A stretch of DNA of 64,000 nucleotides from Agapetus fuscipes (Eukaryota; Arthropoda; Insecta; Trichoptera; Glossosomatidae): assembly GCA_951799405.1 (NCBI GenBank), contig OX637342.1:6014001-6078000 (forward strand), in the 5' to 3' direction. A program made the translations under genes and the position numbers. Positions 9,947 to 20,367 of this stretch are shown in pieces. The notes beneath the pieces are model-generated. The model was not told the DNA's origin, ran no database searches, and worked only from the letters and a program-made list of their open reading frames with translations. Within the stretch, counting starts at the first letter, position 1, and each line of letters begins with the position of its first letter.

Positions 9947-10140
9947 AGTTCCTCGACTTATCTTAGCCCTTTTCACACAGCAAGAATTCTGTCCGGTTAA
10001 AATATGATTTCAGATAGGATGGCCTTACAAACTGTGTGAAAGTCTTCATACAGAAATTGTTCTGTGTGAAAAGATTCTTCTAGGTTAGTATGAGGTTGAA
10101 CAACCAAACTATAAAAATTGATTCAATTACTAAATATGAT
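9947..10140 (+). mobile_element. TTAGA-LINE 3' end split by MITE-7
   Basis: GTTCCTCGACTTA (to 9961) and TAGGTTAGTATGAGG (from 10084) together make the normal start of the repeat. The 122 bp in between hold MITE-7. After about 50 bp the copy is lost. Confidence 0.65.
9969..10073. mobile_element. MITE-7, 105 bp with 24-bp inverted ends
   Basis: Ends CTTTTCACACAGCAAGAATT and its near inverse ending CTGTGTGAAAAG; 24-bp arms with a few mismatches, no ORF. Its position inside a TTAGA-LINE copy shows that it moved. Confidence 0.7.
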
Positions 10141-10642
10141 CAGTCTTTCAATGATAGGACCACATCAACGTCTTGTAACAGATCATACAATCAGAGTCTC
10201 GTTTTCTTTAATTCACCACAAACACTTTTCTTAGTGTGCTTTCATTACAATTTTTCCTTTTATTTTGAGCAGTGGCATACAAGCCGTATACGCATACAAG
10301 CCGGTTTTCATCGGTTTCCCGTTTAAAATGAGGCAGAAATGATAATAAAGTAGACTGCATGGTTTCAATGGGTGAAAATACGTATGGTTTCTTTGGTTTT
10401 AAATGTATTTTTTTACTTTGTGCCTATATTTTTTAACTACTTTGTTACATCATTTTAAAAGTGAAGCCTATGGGAACCGGCTTGTATGGCACGCTTCGCC
10501 ACTGCAACCTAGCGCTGAGTTTCGTGTATTTGTACAAAATTTACACCTTTTTCATTGAGGATCGACTTTCCCTAAAAATATTTTTTTTTACTTACCTATA
10601 AATGCCACCCCACTGAAATTCTGTTTCTAATTAAACAACATG
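10141..10642. other. no recognised feature
   Basis: A 78-codon frame at 10090-10326 begins inside the LINE fragment and is not supported. CATACAAGCCG is repeated at 10277 and 10292, and CGGCTTGTATGG occurs inverted at 10478, hinting at an old inverted repeat across 10277-10490. Confidence 0.4.
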
Positions 10643-10740
10643 AATACACACTAAGTCCCTGTTTCGAGCCACAGCATCGAAGCTCAAAATAGTCATACTG
10701 ATCCTCATTCCTCAATCTTCAATAGAAGTGGCACCAAAAT
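10643..10740 (+). mobile_element. LINE-G 3' tip
   Basis: CCCTGTTTCGAGCCACAGCA followed by AATAGTCATACTGATCC matches the last codons of LINE-G (SLFRA...SKxKIVMMI) and the AGAAGTGGCACCAAAA end seen at 6.4 kb. Confidence 0.6.
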
Positions 10741-11105
10741 ATGTATAAAGAAAGATACACCATTGTAGATGAAGATATTTTATTTCTGTATTTGTCTGTT
10801 TTTCCTCTGAATAATTTTTCCCTTCCGGAAAATGCTAACATCGGGATAATGTTCAAATTCTTGGAATGGAATTCCCTTGAACAGGGTTTAAAATCGAATC
10901 TTTATTTTTAAAAAGGTTTATAAAAATATCATTTCGCACACCATTTTCTGCGGATAAGATGTTTCCTGGTATTCGTACTCTTGTAAAGAATTTAAGAAAA
11001 TGGATTTTACAAAATGACGTGGGGTGAAGAACGGGTCTCTCAAAGTTTCGTCGGATTTGTATCCCATATCATCAGTATTCCGGGTATAAACCATTGCGTA
11101 ACTCT
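10741..11105. other. no recognised feature
   Basis: AT-rich interval between a LINE-G tip and a TTAGA-LINE copy; no frame or repeat recognised. Confidence 0.45.
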
Positions 11106-11352
11106 CACCTGCGGCTGACCACCATGCTGTAGAAAATGGTTCAATTTGCCAGTGTCACCCTTGTTTCAGGGAAGCTCGGCAAGAATTTCAGAGTGTATGT
11201 TCATTTGAGATTTGGGTTCTTCAATGTTGTAGGTTCACGTGCGGCATGTGCAAGTGCAAATTTATATGTGTCTGCTTGTGAGAATGCATATAATATGAAT
11301 CCCTAATGTTACATATCTTTGCAACTTAGATTATATTAGCTTAGATGGAATA
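11106..11352 (+). mobile_element. TTAGA-LINE 3' end, S3-like
   Basis: Starts GCGGCTGACCACCATGCTGT and ends GCAACTTAGATTATATTAGC. It stands 37 bp from a minus-strand copy, tail facing tail. Confidence 0.8.
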
Positions 11353-11388
11353 GACGACGGCACTCCTAGAGAGTAATGAGTGATATCT

Positions 11389-11612
11389 AATCGAATCTAA
11401 TCTAATCTAAGTTGCAAAGATATGTTACATTGGAGATTCACATTACATGCATTCTCACAACCAGACACGTACAAATTCGCGCTTGCACATGCCTCATGTG
11501 AACCTACAATATAAAAACCAATTCTCAAATGGACATACACCCTGCAACTCTTGCCGTCCTTCCCTGAAACAGGGGTGACATTGGCAAAGTGAACCATTTT
11601 TACAGCATGATT
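11389..11612 (-). mobile_element. TTAGA-LINE 3' end, subfamily S3
   Basis: Tail of TCTAA repeats, then TTACATTGGAGATTCACATT and GCCTCATGTGAACC, which define S3 (also at 30.9, 32.6, 57.3 and 58.3 kb). Truncated after the TACAGCATGA block. Confidence 0.85.
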
Positions 11613-11742
11613 ATATGATTTACGTAATCCAAGTGAGTTTCCCTTCTTTACCAAGAAGGTACAAAGTAATCACAGTTTCATGGACAATCGACAAAATATT
11701 TATGTACCTACTTTAAAAGTGTGGGTCTTACTTTGTTAATAA

Positions 11743-11830
11743 ACCAGTCCGAAGTCTACTGGTTAACGCTGCAGCGTCGTAGTCACAAGGTCATAGGCGT
11801 GAGCTGTGTTCGGGTTACCGTGTAAAAGCT
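11743..11830 (+). repeat. tRNA-like SINE head
   Basis: AGTCTACTGGTTAACGC (A-box-like) followed by an imperfect B-box-like GTGTTCGGGTTACC. Similar in layout to SINE-2; no SINE body is recognised. Confidence 0.4.
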
Positions 11831-12199
11831 TTTTTTATTTTATTAAAAAGATTTTGCAAATGATGACGACTAAATGAAATCGTTTTGCAACCTTCTGTAT
11901 CGTTTAATGGCCTCCCACACAATCCAACTCTAATGAAGTAGCGTGATTATAGAATTGCGCTGATTTTAATGTTTTTACGTAAGTCATCGCTGGCATGTAG
12001 ACACGTCACATAAAAATGAAACTATTATCTATGATCTATGTTGCAAAAATAGGTGCATCTTGATACACAAGAAAACACTTGCAAAATTGCAGTCACATGC
12101 TGCACGTTTAAATAATAGATAAATGTTGATTTTTTATTTGGAAAACGTTGTTCTTGTGTGTACACACCTTAATAGTCTACTGCAAGCTTGGTCGTTGCT

Positions 12200-12478
12200 A
12201 CTACTTCTTCTTTTTATGCCACTTCTATCAAAGATCGGTGATCATCATGACTATTTTGACTTTAGATGCTGCGGCTCGAAACAGGGACTTGGTAGTTCTG
12301 CCGAGCCACTGTCGCAGGTTTTTCAGCCACGATGTCCTTCGGCGTCCCTGAGATCTTCTCCCCTCAATCTTACCCTGTATGATAAGATGAAGAAGACGGT
12401 ACTTCTCATTTCTCATAATGTGACCGAAGTACATAAGCTTTCTCTGCTTAAGGGTTGGCAGGAGCTCCTACAGAATGT
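12200..12478 (-). pseudogene. LINE-G reverse-transcriptase C-terminus
   Basis: Open for about 68 codons (12228-12434): MYFGHIMRNEKYRLLHLI, GKIEGRRSQGRRRTSWLKNL, then SLFRAAASKVKIVMMITDL. This GHIMR/SWLKNLR pattern follows the polymerase in RTE-like LINEs. It has no catalytic motifs, so it is a 5'-truncated relic. The 3' AAG tail appears as CTTCTTC at 12205-12212. It is the best preserved LINE-G piece in the window. Confidence 0.75.
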
Positions 12479-12488
12479 GTCAATTACA

Positions 12489-12545
12489 CAAGCAAGACCC
12501 ATTTGCTGCAAGGCTTGATGGACCTTTGGTAAAAGTCATCGTCAT
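12489..12545 (-). mobile_element. SINE-2 body fragment
   Basis: CAAGCAAGACCCATTTGCTG and GGACCTTTGGTAAAAG match the inverted SINE-2 body (CTTACAGCAACTGGGTCTTG). No head or tail. Confidence 0.55.
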
Positions 12546-13147
12546 CTTCTAAAGGCAGCGCCTTGTTTTGTCAGCCATTTGTCTTTGCCTGTTGCCATCC
12601 GAGAAGACATCCATGAGCCGCTTCACATCCTTGAAGGATAAAGTTCTTGGGTGACTTCATGTTCGTCTTCCCTAGATTTTGCTTTCAATCGAGTTCCCTT
12701 TTACCTTGGCTTTCCTTTTCAAAATGTGACTAATCAGCTCTCTTGTTCTTGGTAAAAATATATTATTTTTTATCCAAAGAAGAACAAATTTGAAAAATAA
12801 ATGTTTTCATAAAAACCAACCATAAAATATACAAACACGATTACAACAATATTCACTGTGAATATATGGTGGATTTTAATTGTACATTTTTACAATCATT
12901 CCTCCACCTGTGATGTAAAATAAACGATACAATAATTGCATACAAGTGCTGTGTAATTTCATAGCGGTGCTGATCTGAATCAGTAAGTACGTAAGCAATA
13001 CTTATGCGAGTACTTGCCTGAGTATTTACTGTGTATACCCACAGAAGCACTTCCTTGTCCCAGATTATGCGGGCCTCAACAGGGACGGATTGAATTAATT
13101 TAAAATTGAAATTTTTAGCTGTTTCTCTCATATATGTATCATAATGT
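12546..13147. other. no recognised feature
   Basis: A 92-codon minus frame at 12853-13131 has no recognisable motif. The first 200 bp are less AT-rich and may be a lost LINE piece, but I could not align it to another copy. Confidence 0.4.
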
Positions 13148-13465
13148 CCGGTCGGTAGCTCAGTTGGTAGAATGCTTGCATTCTATGCGTAGAGCTGAGG
13201 TTCGAATCCTACCGAGATTGTCAAAAATAATTTCCCGTTTCTGTGTTTATTTCAAACTCAAAATAAAATACTGGCAAGGTTTACTCAGCCTCCACAATAA
13301 ATGAGTAGGTACTTAAATATGTAAAAACCCTCACATAAAGTGAAGTGATCAGCGTAAGGTTGGTTCCATTATATGTAAAAATAAAAATGCGTCACTCGCT
13401 ACATGTGACGCCTTCGGGGAGAACGCGGCAAAAAGCTGCACTATATCTGTAGGTCAGTAGCGTTA
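13148..13465 (+). mobile_element. SINE-1 copy
   Basis: Full-length layout: A box TAGCTCAGTTGGTAGAATG, B box GGTTCGAATCC, AATTTCCCGTTTCTGTGT, GGCAAGGTTTACTCAGCC, 3' end GCACTATATCTGTAGGTC. The middle (after ATGAGTAGG) is more diverged than the ends. Confidence 0.8.
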
Positions 13466-13505
13466 ACCCTATTACACAGTTTGTCTCAATCATACATTTT
13501 AGATA

Positions 13506-13766
13506 TATCAACTTCTTGACATATAGGTTGGTATGAGGCTGACCACCCATACTGTACAAAAATCACCTTGCCATTGTCACCCCTGTTTCAAGGAAGGTCG
13601 GCAAAAGTAGCAGGGCTTATCTTCATTTGAGGTTTGGATTTGAATTTTAATTTGTTTACATTCAGCATTTGTGAGCTCGAGTTCATACGGGCCTGTTTGT
13701 GGGCATGCATTTTAATATTCATTTTAAATGATACAACATCTTTGCAACTTCGATTATCTATAAGAC
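13506..13766 (+). mobile_element. TTAGA-LINE 3' end
   Basis: Complete from CTTGACATATAGGTTGG to TTTGCAACTTCGATTATC. Small deletions near CAAAAATCACCTTGCC, substitutions throughout; the tail is short. Confidence 0.8.
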
Positions 13767-14371
13767 TGAATTGATCATCACAGGGAAAAACAATTTTCCT
13801 TTTATTTTCCTACTACGGGTCTGCGTTGAAAATCAGACTGCTTTAGCGAAACAAGTGTCCAGTAAGACTTCCCTCCTCCTCCTCCTGCCCTTCCCTCCTA
13901 CCCCTCCCCCCGCCCAGAGGAAGGTTATGTCACCTCTCAGTAATCAACTCGCCGTGCAGGTGTAATAAACAATTAACAGCCGATACCTACACCTGTAATA
14001 TCACCCTGCAGATTATGTGTACACTAACTTTGTACTGAACGTCTACTTCGCACTTGTTGATCTCAGGATTACACAGTTAAAAATTTACTCGGATATTAGA
14101 CGAACCGTTATAAGAGGACTTACATTATGCTCGACGTTTCGTAAGCGATGTAGCTAACGTCTTCATAAGCCTTATTCTGCTAAATCGGCGTCGAGATAGA
14201 CATTCGGGTCCAAAAGTAAGGTGTACCTACCTACTGTGTTTTTCTTTATCTATGGAGTTCTTTCGCAAGCGCTAGCAAGTTTCAACTTGGATTGATATCC
14301 ATTGTGTAATGAATTTAGCAGAACTGCGCTTCAGGACTCTCTCTGCACGACAAATGAGGACGAACTGTTTA
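13767..14371. other. pyrimidine tract and a CGTTTCG module
   Basis: 13871-13915 is a C/T-rich tract. At 14099-14142 the order CGAACCGTTA ... CTCGACGTTTCGT is repeated at 56598-56640, indicating a dispersed element whose limits I cannot define. No gene. Confidence 0.5.
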
Positions 14372-14432
14372 TCGGTTGGTCAGCCACCAACCTATACGTC
14401 AAGGAATACAAATAATAAATAAGATTTATGTA
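14372..14432 (-). mobile_element. TTAGA-LINE 3' fragment
   Basis: Only GGTTGGTCAGCC...CAACCTATACGTCAAGGAAT and a few UTR bases remain, so it covers the end nearest the LINE body; the tail half is gone. Confidence 0.6.
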
Positions 14433-14519
14433 GGTAAATGAAAAAAAAAACAGTGCTACAAATAAAATAAATAAATGATTATACAAGCAAATAGAAAATC
14501 ACTGGTTTTTCGGTTTTTA

Positions 14520-14642
14520 AATTCAAATTGTCTTAGGCTTAGTTGGCAGAACAGTCGCATTCAATGCCAAAGAGCTAAGGTTCAATCCCATCCAACGTTA
14601 CCAGATTTTTTTAACGTTTTGGTGTTTATTTTGAAACCGATA
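14520..14642 (+). mobile_element. SINE-1 5' part, old
   Basis: TTAGGCTTAGTTGGCAGAAC and GGTTCAATCCC form the tRNA-like head; TTTTGGTGTTTATTTTGAAA matches the start of the body. The rest is absent. Confidence 0.65.
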
Positions 14643-14728
14643 TCATATGTAACTAAACTTAAGCCTCTACGAACAAAACAATGGGCCACGGTTTAAAAAC
14701 GGCAGAAAAATATGCAGCAAACACATCA

Positions 14729-14925
14729 CCACCTTCAAGGTAAAACTGAATAAGTGCTGATTCACTGATTTGAGAAATCGTGGTTAAAATATTTCATTGG
14801 GTGTAACTTCTCATAGTTAGTGGACCAATGATAACAAAGTGTCCAAGAAAAACTTCTAAACTCCAGGGTTTTCACACATCTTTAGTGTTTTCTCTTGTAG
14901 AAAATAGGAAAAAAGGTACATTTAT
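14729..14925 (-). mobile_element. MITE-2 copy, one end lost
   Basis: Starts ACCACCTTCAAGGTAAAACT, continues AGTGCTGATTCACTGATTTG, the reverse complement of the right half of the copies at 8.1 and 29.2 kb. The other terminal repeat is not preserved. Confidence 0.7.
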
Positions 14926-14938
14926 CTAAAAAAAAAAC

Positions 14939-15062
14939 CCTTCTTCTTCTTCCTCAGCTCTTCTCAGTTAACTCCTGGATGTAGGCCTCCTTCAATCCTC
15001 TCCATTCCTGTCTATCCGTTGCTGTGTTTAGCCATCGTCTGCCTACAGTTATCTTGATTTTC
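14939..15062 (-). mobile_element. LINE-R 3' end
   Basis: CCTTCTTCTTCTTCCTCAGC is the reversed GAA-type tail; TCCTGGATGTAGGCCTCC is the reverse complement of the end of the ORF (EAYVQEW in the 23.1 kb copy). Confidence 0.75.
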
Positions 15063-15431
15063 TGCCTTAGAAACCCATGTTAGCTATATATTTCACTAAT
15101 TTAGTTTTATGTACCTTTAAGGTATCAATATAGACATTTTGGAGTTAATTCTGCATATGACGTGTCAAGCAAATCGAGTCGATTCATACAGAGTGATTAA
15201 CCAATCACACGGCTTACAATATTCATTCATAATTTTCAATCGCTCCAGCCACCCACGCCGGCTGCCTGGCGGCAAGAGTTACGGGTGTTGTAAGCCTGGC
15301 AGACTGACTGTGTGGCAACACCGGACGCGAGCCAAGGCCGACTCATATTTTGCGTGTGCAACTGAGAAAAACAAAACCGAGGCGTCTTAGGTTGCTCCTA
15401 TGATCATGTCAGATGCAATCATAAAGGATAC
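15063..15431. other. no recognised feature; GC-richer block
   Basis: 15240-15345 is GC-richer (CACGCCGGCTGCCTGGC). An 83-codon frame covers it without a recognisable domain. Not annotated as a gene. Confidence 0.4.
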
Positions 15432-15604
15432 GGCCTTACCACTTTGCCAAAGTCATCCCTATTTCAGAGGAAGAAAAAGATTTTGATTTTTTATTTTTAA
15501 ATACACATGCAGCTTTTATAAGCACAAACTTACACGTGTCTTTTTGTGAACATGCATTTAATATGAATTTTAAATGTAGTTATATCTTTGCAACCTAGAT
15601 TATT
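15432..15604 (+). mobile_element. TTAGA-LINE 3' end, diverged
   Basis: CCACTTTGCCAAAGTCATCC, CTTACACGTGTCTTTTTGTG and ATCTTTGCAACCTAGATTAT keep family order; the first quarter and about 40 bp in the middle are missing. Confidence 0.7.
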
Positions 15605-15688
15605 GAAGCGGCGATGGGTAGGTACACTTAAATTTTTATCCATGCATTTTTTTCATATTTTGTCCCAGACAATAATTAATAATGCAAT

Positions 15689-15940
15689 TAAGCTACACAT
15701 TTACTGCTACTTCTTATAGCGTTGCCCCCGAAAGAGTCTAATTTGGCGAGTGGAACCTGTTTACTTTCACAGGTAACGGCGTTGGCTTGACGCTAACAAC
15801 ACCACTTGATGGGAGTGCTTCCCTGTTTTGAGGGGGCTGATTCTAATTTCTTGTGAAGATTGAGTAAACCTGATCGATATTCGGGTTTGAAATACACAAA
15901 GGATTTTACATCAACTGAGTCTTTCAGCTTTCTTCCAAAA
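15689..15940 (-). mobile_element. SINE-1 copy, head degraded
   Basis: Reversed 3' end TTAAGCTACACATTTACTG, ACAGGTAACGGCGTTGG and GTGAAGATTGAGTAAACCTG are clear. The tRNA-like part is reduced to AACTGAGTCTTTCAGCT. Confidence 0.7.
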
Positions 15941-16164
15941 TTGGCGCTTACCACCAGCAAACAAGCATCCAAAGGGTTTTTTTAATGTAATTCACACAAA
16001 AGCAGTTCTCACCAAACAAATAATCCTGAAAATCATTAATATATTCACAATAGTTGTACCTATATATGAAATTTCAATTCTACTTTAGATTTTCTATGAT
16101 TTTCTAGAAACCGTATAAAATACACGAGTTCCAGCTCAATAATTTCAAACCAGTATCTCAAGTA

Positions 16165-16290
16165 ACGTCAAAACTCAACCTTAACATTTTATCAAAAAAC
16201 TAAGACGCTCACAAGAGGGGCTCTTTTAGTTTCCATGTATTCTTTGCATAAACGCTATGGTGGATTTTACACATGAATTTTATACTTGTA
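16165..16290. mobile_element. MITE-3 copy
   Basis: AAAACTCAACCTTAACATTT and ATAAACGCTATGGTGGA are the inverted ends; the centre GCTCACAAGAGGGGCTC corresponds to the family core CTCACTAGAGGCGCT. MITE-3 is a nearly palindromic 100-150 bp element found over a dozen times in this window. Confidence 0.6.
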
Positions 16291-16536
16291 CAGTATATCG
16301 GCAACAGTTGGTTTATATATTCAAATAACAAGATAGCCAAGAATACGCACATTTAAGAGTTATAAGTTATTTAAAGATTTATTCCCTGGCTTCGATGAAT
16401 TGTACGGTGGGCGTATGAACCATTCAGGTGAAGGTATTTATATTCACTCACAAATGTATTATATTTTCTCTTTCTGATTAACGAAAACAGAGCTCCAAGT
16501 AAGAAACCGTACGTATAAACTCAGTCGTAGAGTTTC

Positions 16537-16758
16537 TATAATCTAAGTTGCAAAAATGTATTACATTTAGGATACATATAAAATGTACGCCCACAAGCAG
16601 CACGTGTGAGTTTGCGCACACACGCTGCATGTGAACATACATTACAAAAATCCAAATCTCAAATGAACAACAGCAACTCTTACCGACCTTCTCTGAAACA
16701 GGGGTGACATTGGCAAAGTGAACCTTTTTTTACAGTATGGGTGGTCAGACACATACAG
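16537..16758 (-). mobile_element. TTAGA-LINE 3' end
   Basis: ATAATCTAAGTTGCAAAAAT, ACGCCCACAAGCAGCACGTG, CTCTGAAACAGGGGTGACAT, GTATGGGTGGTCAGACAC; truncated on the LINE-body side. Confidence 0.8.
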
Positions 16759-17632
16759 GGGCATTTTAAGCTATTTTGGGTAGGGTCCAACGCTGCTCAT
16801 GGGCCCCCCCCCCCCCAAATAAGTAGGTAATGACATTTTTTTAAACACAATTTAATGGCAATTTTTTAGAAAAGTAGGTAGGTACATTATTATAGGTAGG
16901 TACCTACATTAGGTAGCTAGGCACAACGTAACGGTTCAAAACATTTTTTTTTGTAATTTCGCAGTCACGAGTTTTTCTAGTATAGTCGAAAAATCTAAAT
17001 TATATAAGGTGTCGTAATTTATGTTCATCACTGACAGGTGATTCAGTTTGTGCTGGGAAATTGTAGTCCTGACTCCTGAGGTCATTTTTTGTCAATTTTA
17101 ATTTTGAAAACACCCTTTCTCCCGTTGCGTTACTGACCATTATTGTCAGGTAATTTTTAAAGCCGCAGCAGTACTCGGAAAAACAACTTCTAGGTCGTTT
17201 TTTAACATGAATTTGTATGTCTCTGCCGCCCCCATTGGTTCCCCGATGTCTTGAACAACCTATGTACCTACCTAATTTTTTTTATAGTGAAGAATTATTT
17301 CTCATGTTTTTTTTTTTTTTTCAAGAGGAGCTAAGTACTGTAAAAAAAATTACCCAAAAGGGTGCGCGCGGGGCCCCTCGGGCCTTGGGGCCCTGTCCGC
17401 TGCGGGCACTGCGGACCCCCCTTAAACTGGCACTGGACACATACTAACCTAGAAGTTAATGAACAATGTAAACAATACAAGAATAGCAATGCCTGGGAGC
17501 AGCAGTGTGCTCATGAAGCAAGAACAATAGGAAGCTTACATCTCCTCAGCAAGAAGCGCAGATTGGATCCATCCAGCCTGGACACAGCGATGTAGTCTTT
17601 CTTGGCATCAGCGAAGAACAGCTTCTGGCTCA
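16759..17632. other. C-run, TAGG-rich and GC-rich patches; no gene
   Basis: A 14-base C run sits at 16804-16817 after GGGCC; 16870-16920 is GTAGGTACCTAC-rich low-complexity DNA; 17361-17425 is GC-rich (GCGCGGGGCCCCTCGGGCC). GGGCCCC-type words at both 16.8 and 17.38 kb could mark ends of one old element, but I cannot align them convincingly. Confidence 0.4.
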
Positions 17633-17765
17633 CCGTATCTATTTGAAGCTAGGATGGAATAAAATATGGCGGCGTATCAACAACTTATACATTTTACATG
17701 GAACAACGATCAGCTGTTCAGGCACTGCCATGTTTTATTCCGTCCTATCTTCAAATAGATACAGT
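17633..17765. repeat. inverted repeat, 38-bp arms
   Basis: CCGTATCTATTTGAAGCTAG at 17633 pairs with TATCTTCAAATAGATACAG ending at 17765. The arms run inwards to ATATGGC/GCCATGT with few mismatches, around a 56-bp spacer containing GATCAGCTGTTC. Confidence 0.75.
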
Positions 17766-17829
17766 TAGATATACCGTCAGTTCCACCTCAGGGGCGCTGG
17801 TGCAAACGATGACAGAAATTTCTTGGTCT

Positions 17830-17965
17830 TTAGTGCATTTCAGAGCTTCCCATGGTATTCTATCCCTCTCACATGATTAAGCAGGCGGGTCCATGTCAGA
17901 GGACCAGCAACTGTAAATGCACGCTTTCCAAACATTGTTTGTACACTTTTTACCCGTTTTTAAAT
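17830..17965 (-). pseudogene. CR1/L2-like LINE C-terminal relic
   Basis: Minus strand reads FGKRAFTVAGPLTWTRLLN, which resembles the FGNRAFAVAGPSSWNLLPP of the CR1/L2-type copy at 45.0 kb. It stops soon after. The next few hundred bases are unusually GC-rich for the window and may be the rest of a decayed LINE. Confidence 0.4.
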
Positions 17966-19955
17966 CCATGGTTTAACTCTGGTTTCTGCCAAACTTAGTG
18001 GTTATTTTTGTCTTTTGGTGAGCTTCTTAGTTTTAATTCTCCTTCCGATGGAAAATCTATTGATCCGTTTATTTGAGACTCCTGTGATACAGAAGACCAG
18101 CTGTTTTTCCATCTTTTGGGTAGTCAGCCTGGTAGACACTGGCCGTCTGTAATTTTGCATACAACGATCCGATTAGCCTACTTCCATCAATGTAATCCAC
18201 TTGGTCCCTCCAGAACTGTCTCCTTTTCCTACTCCTTATTATAATTTTTGTTTTTTTTTTATTATATTCTTCACGCTACCCATGATCTAACAACAATCCC
18301 ACAAGGAGTGCCACCCGAGGTATGCTACTAGCTTCAGTAACATCGAACCACTTACTTTTAGAGTCATGGCTACGCTTTTGACCTAGACGTTATTGTTGCT
18401 TTTACTTCACGGGAAAGCCTTCCGCCACTTGAGAAAATATGTAGCTTTTCATGAGCATCCACGTGCTGTGGGACCTTCTGACACACACATACAGGACGAG
18501 TACGAAGAGAGCTTGAGCATATTACCCCATCTCACGATGTCTTCATTCATGCTTCTGACTTCCAAGTTGCATGATCGGTCTCTTGGTGTTTTCCAGCAAT
18601 GGCTCGGAGAGTTTTCGACTCCAATTTTCTGAGTAGGCTCTTGGTTCGTGAAGTGACTTCTTTAATGTAATTTTTGGTAAACGCAAGTATTGAGTTGAAA
18701 CGTAATATTTTATTTACTTGGGGTGAGATTACTCGATGATTTGAGTTTTTGTTTTGTTTTCTTATCAACAGGCAGATTTAATTGGGTAGTCTTATGGAAA
18801 ATTGTATACCTACATAGAGCTATTGTTGTACCTTTGATTTGCTTATTTTAAGATAAAATTATTTTTAGCCTGATGAAAATATTTTATTTTATAAAATGTT
18901 TTTTTACATATACCTATATTATTCAGATAATAAATTATTTCATTAAATTATTTTGAAACCCTTTCATTTATTCCACTTTTTACAAAATAAGGTTTTAATT
19001 TTTTTAAAACAATATTTATAATGGCATTCCACAGTGTATCAACAATTCAATTTCATATTTAAAAAAATACTTTTACCTACTACTTACGCACGGTAAACGA
19101 CAGTTTGTACCAAAATGTATGGCTTATATAAGGGTCTCGCGTCGTATGAGCTCTACTGATTTGTTTTTGAAAATCTGATAAATATTTCTCAACCAATTTC
19201 TCCCCCATTTTTTCTACTTTAGGGAAATTAGTGTCTTTTTATAAAACCTTTTTTTTACATATTTAAACACAAGCTCGTCAATATATATATTTTTTTTTTT
19301 TCAAAAACTTAATACATAAATTAATAACGAAACAAAAAATCTAAAAATGTACCCGATCTTGGCATAAAAAGTCAAATTTATCATCACATACGTTTTGTAA
19401 CATATTTGTAATAGTTGTAGCTTACCAAACATATAAAGTGCTACTTAAAAAAAAGTACTTACTTTAAGCGTATTCTATACACAAAAAAACACGCACTTAA
19501 TTTAAGTGTTTAAAATTCATCGCACATTTTTCATCTTCATACGAATGAGAATAGTAAACAATTGACGATTCCCACGAGGCAATGGCTTAACTTCTGTATT
19601 ATATTTAGTACACCACTAAACCAGAGATGATCTTTTACTTTGCTATGAAAAAGGCATGCTTAAAATGTGAATGAAAACTTGTAAACTTATTCATGAATGG
19701 TACGATAAAGTAAGCACGATTTGCTATCTATTCATAAGTTACTTTACTTTTAGTTTTGAAATTCACCTTACCAATTCAAGTCCTAATCCATAGGTACTTT
19801 GTGAAATGTGTATGCAATTGTGTGAATTGTATGAACAATTGAAAATGAGCCATGACTTATTTTTCTTTTTTTATAAGTAAAAATTCTCTCATATAAGGCA
19901 ATAAGTACAGTATTTTTTTTTGTATTCCTCTAAAATAAAACCATTATGACCTTAT
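17966..19955. other. decayed GC-richer block, then AT-rich filler
   Basis: 17966-18760 has higher G+C and fragments of open frame on both strands (for example 18393-18632 plus and 18547-18768 minus), none matching a family I recognise. 18780-19955 is very AT-rich, and I see no gene, SINE or LINE in it. Confidence 0.4.
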
Positions 19956-20250
19956 CTTTAATGTAAGTTACAAAAATATGTTAACATTTAAGATTCATAT
20001 TAAGTGCATGCACACATACTGGCACGTATAAGTTTGCGCTTAAAAATGCTGTGTGTGTACCTGCAAATTAGAATCCAAACCTCAAATTAACATAAGCCCT
20101 GCAATTTTTTTCCGACCTTCCCTGAAACTGGGGGGGCATTGGCAAAGTGAACCATTTTTACAGTAGGGGTGGTCATCCACATACCAACCTATACATCAAG
20201 GAATACAACTAATAAATAACATTTCAGTATATAAAAACAACAGAATTTAA
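19956..20250 (-). mobile_element. TTAGA-LINE 3' end
   Basis: ATGTAAGTTACAAAAATATG, CTGGCACGTATAAGTTTGCG, CCTGAAACTGGGGGGGCATT, then ATACCAACCTATACATCAAG and about 35 bp more of the 3' UTR (AATAAATAACATTTCAG). Confidence 0.8.
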
Positions 20251-20367
20251 AAAAGAAATCAAAATCAAAAGAAAGCGTAAATTATACAAAAAAGGCTTCC
20301 CTGGAGGGTAGGGATGAAGCGAAATAGTCCCCGCGGACTAACAAGTAGTAACCAACCATTTTTTTTT

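Noticed and set aside
12020..12120. Further TTAGA-LINE copy
   Set aside because: ATGATCTATGTTGCAAAAAT and ACATGCTGCACGT are suggestive, but the middle cannot be aligned.
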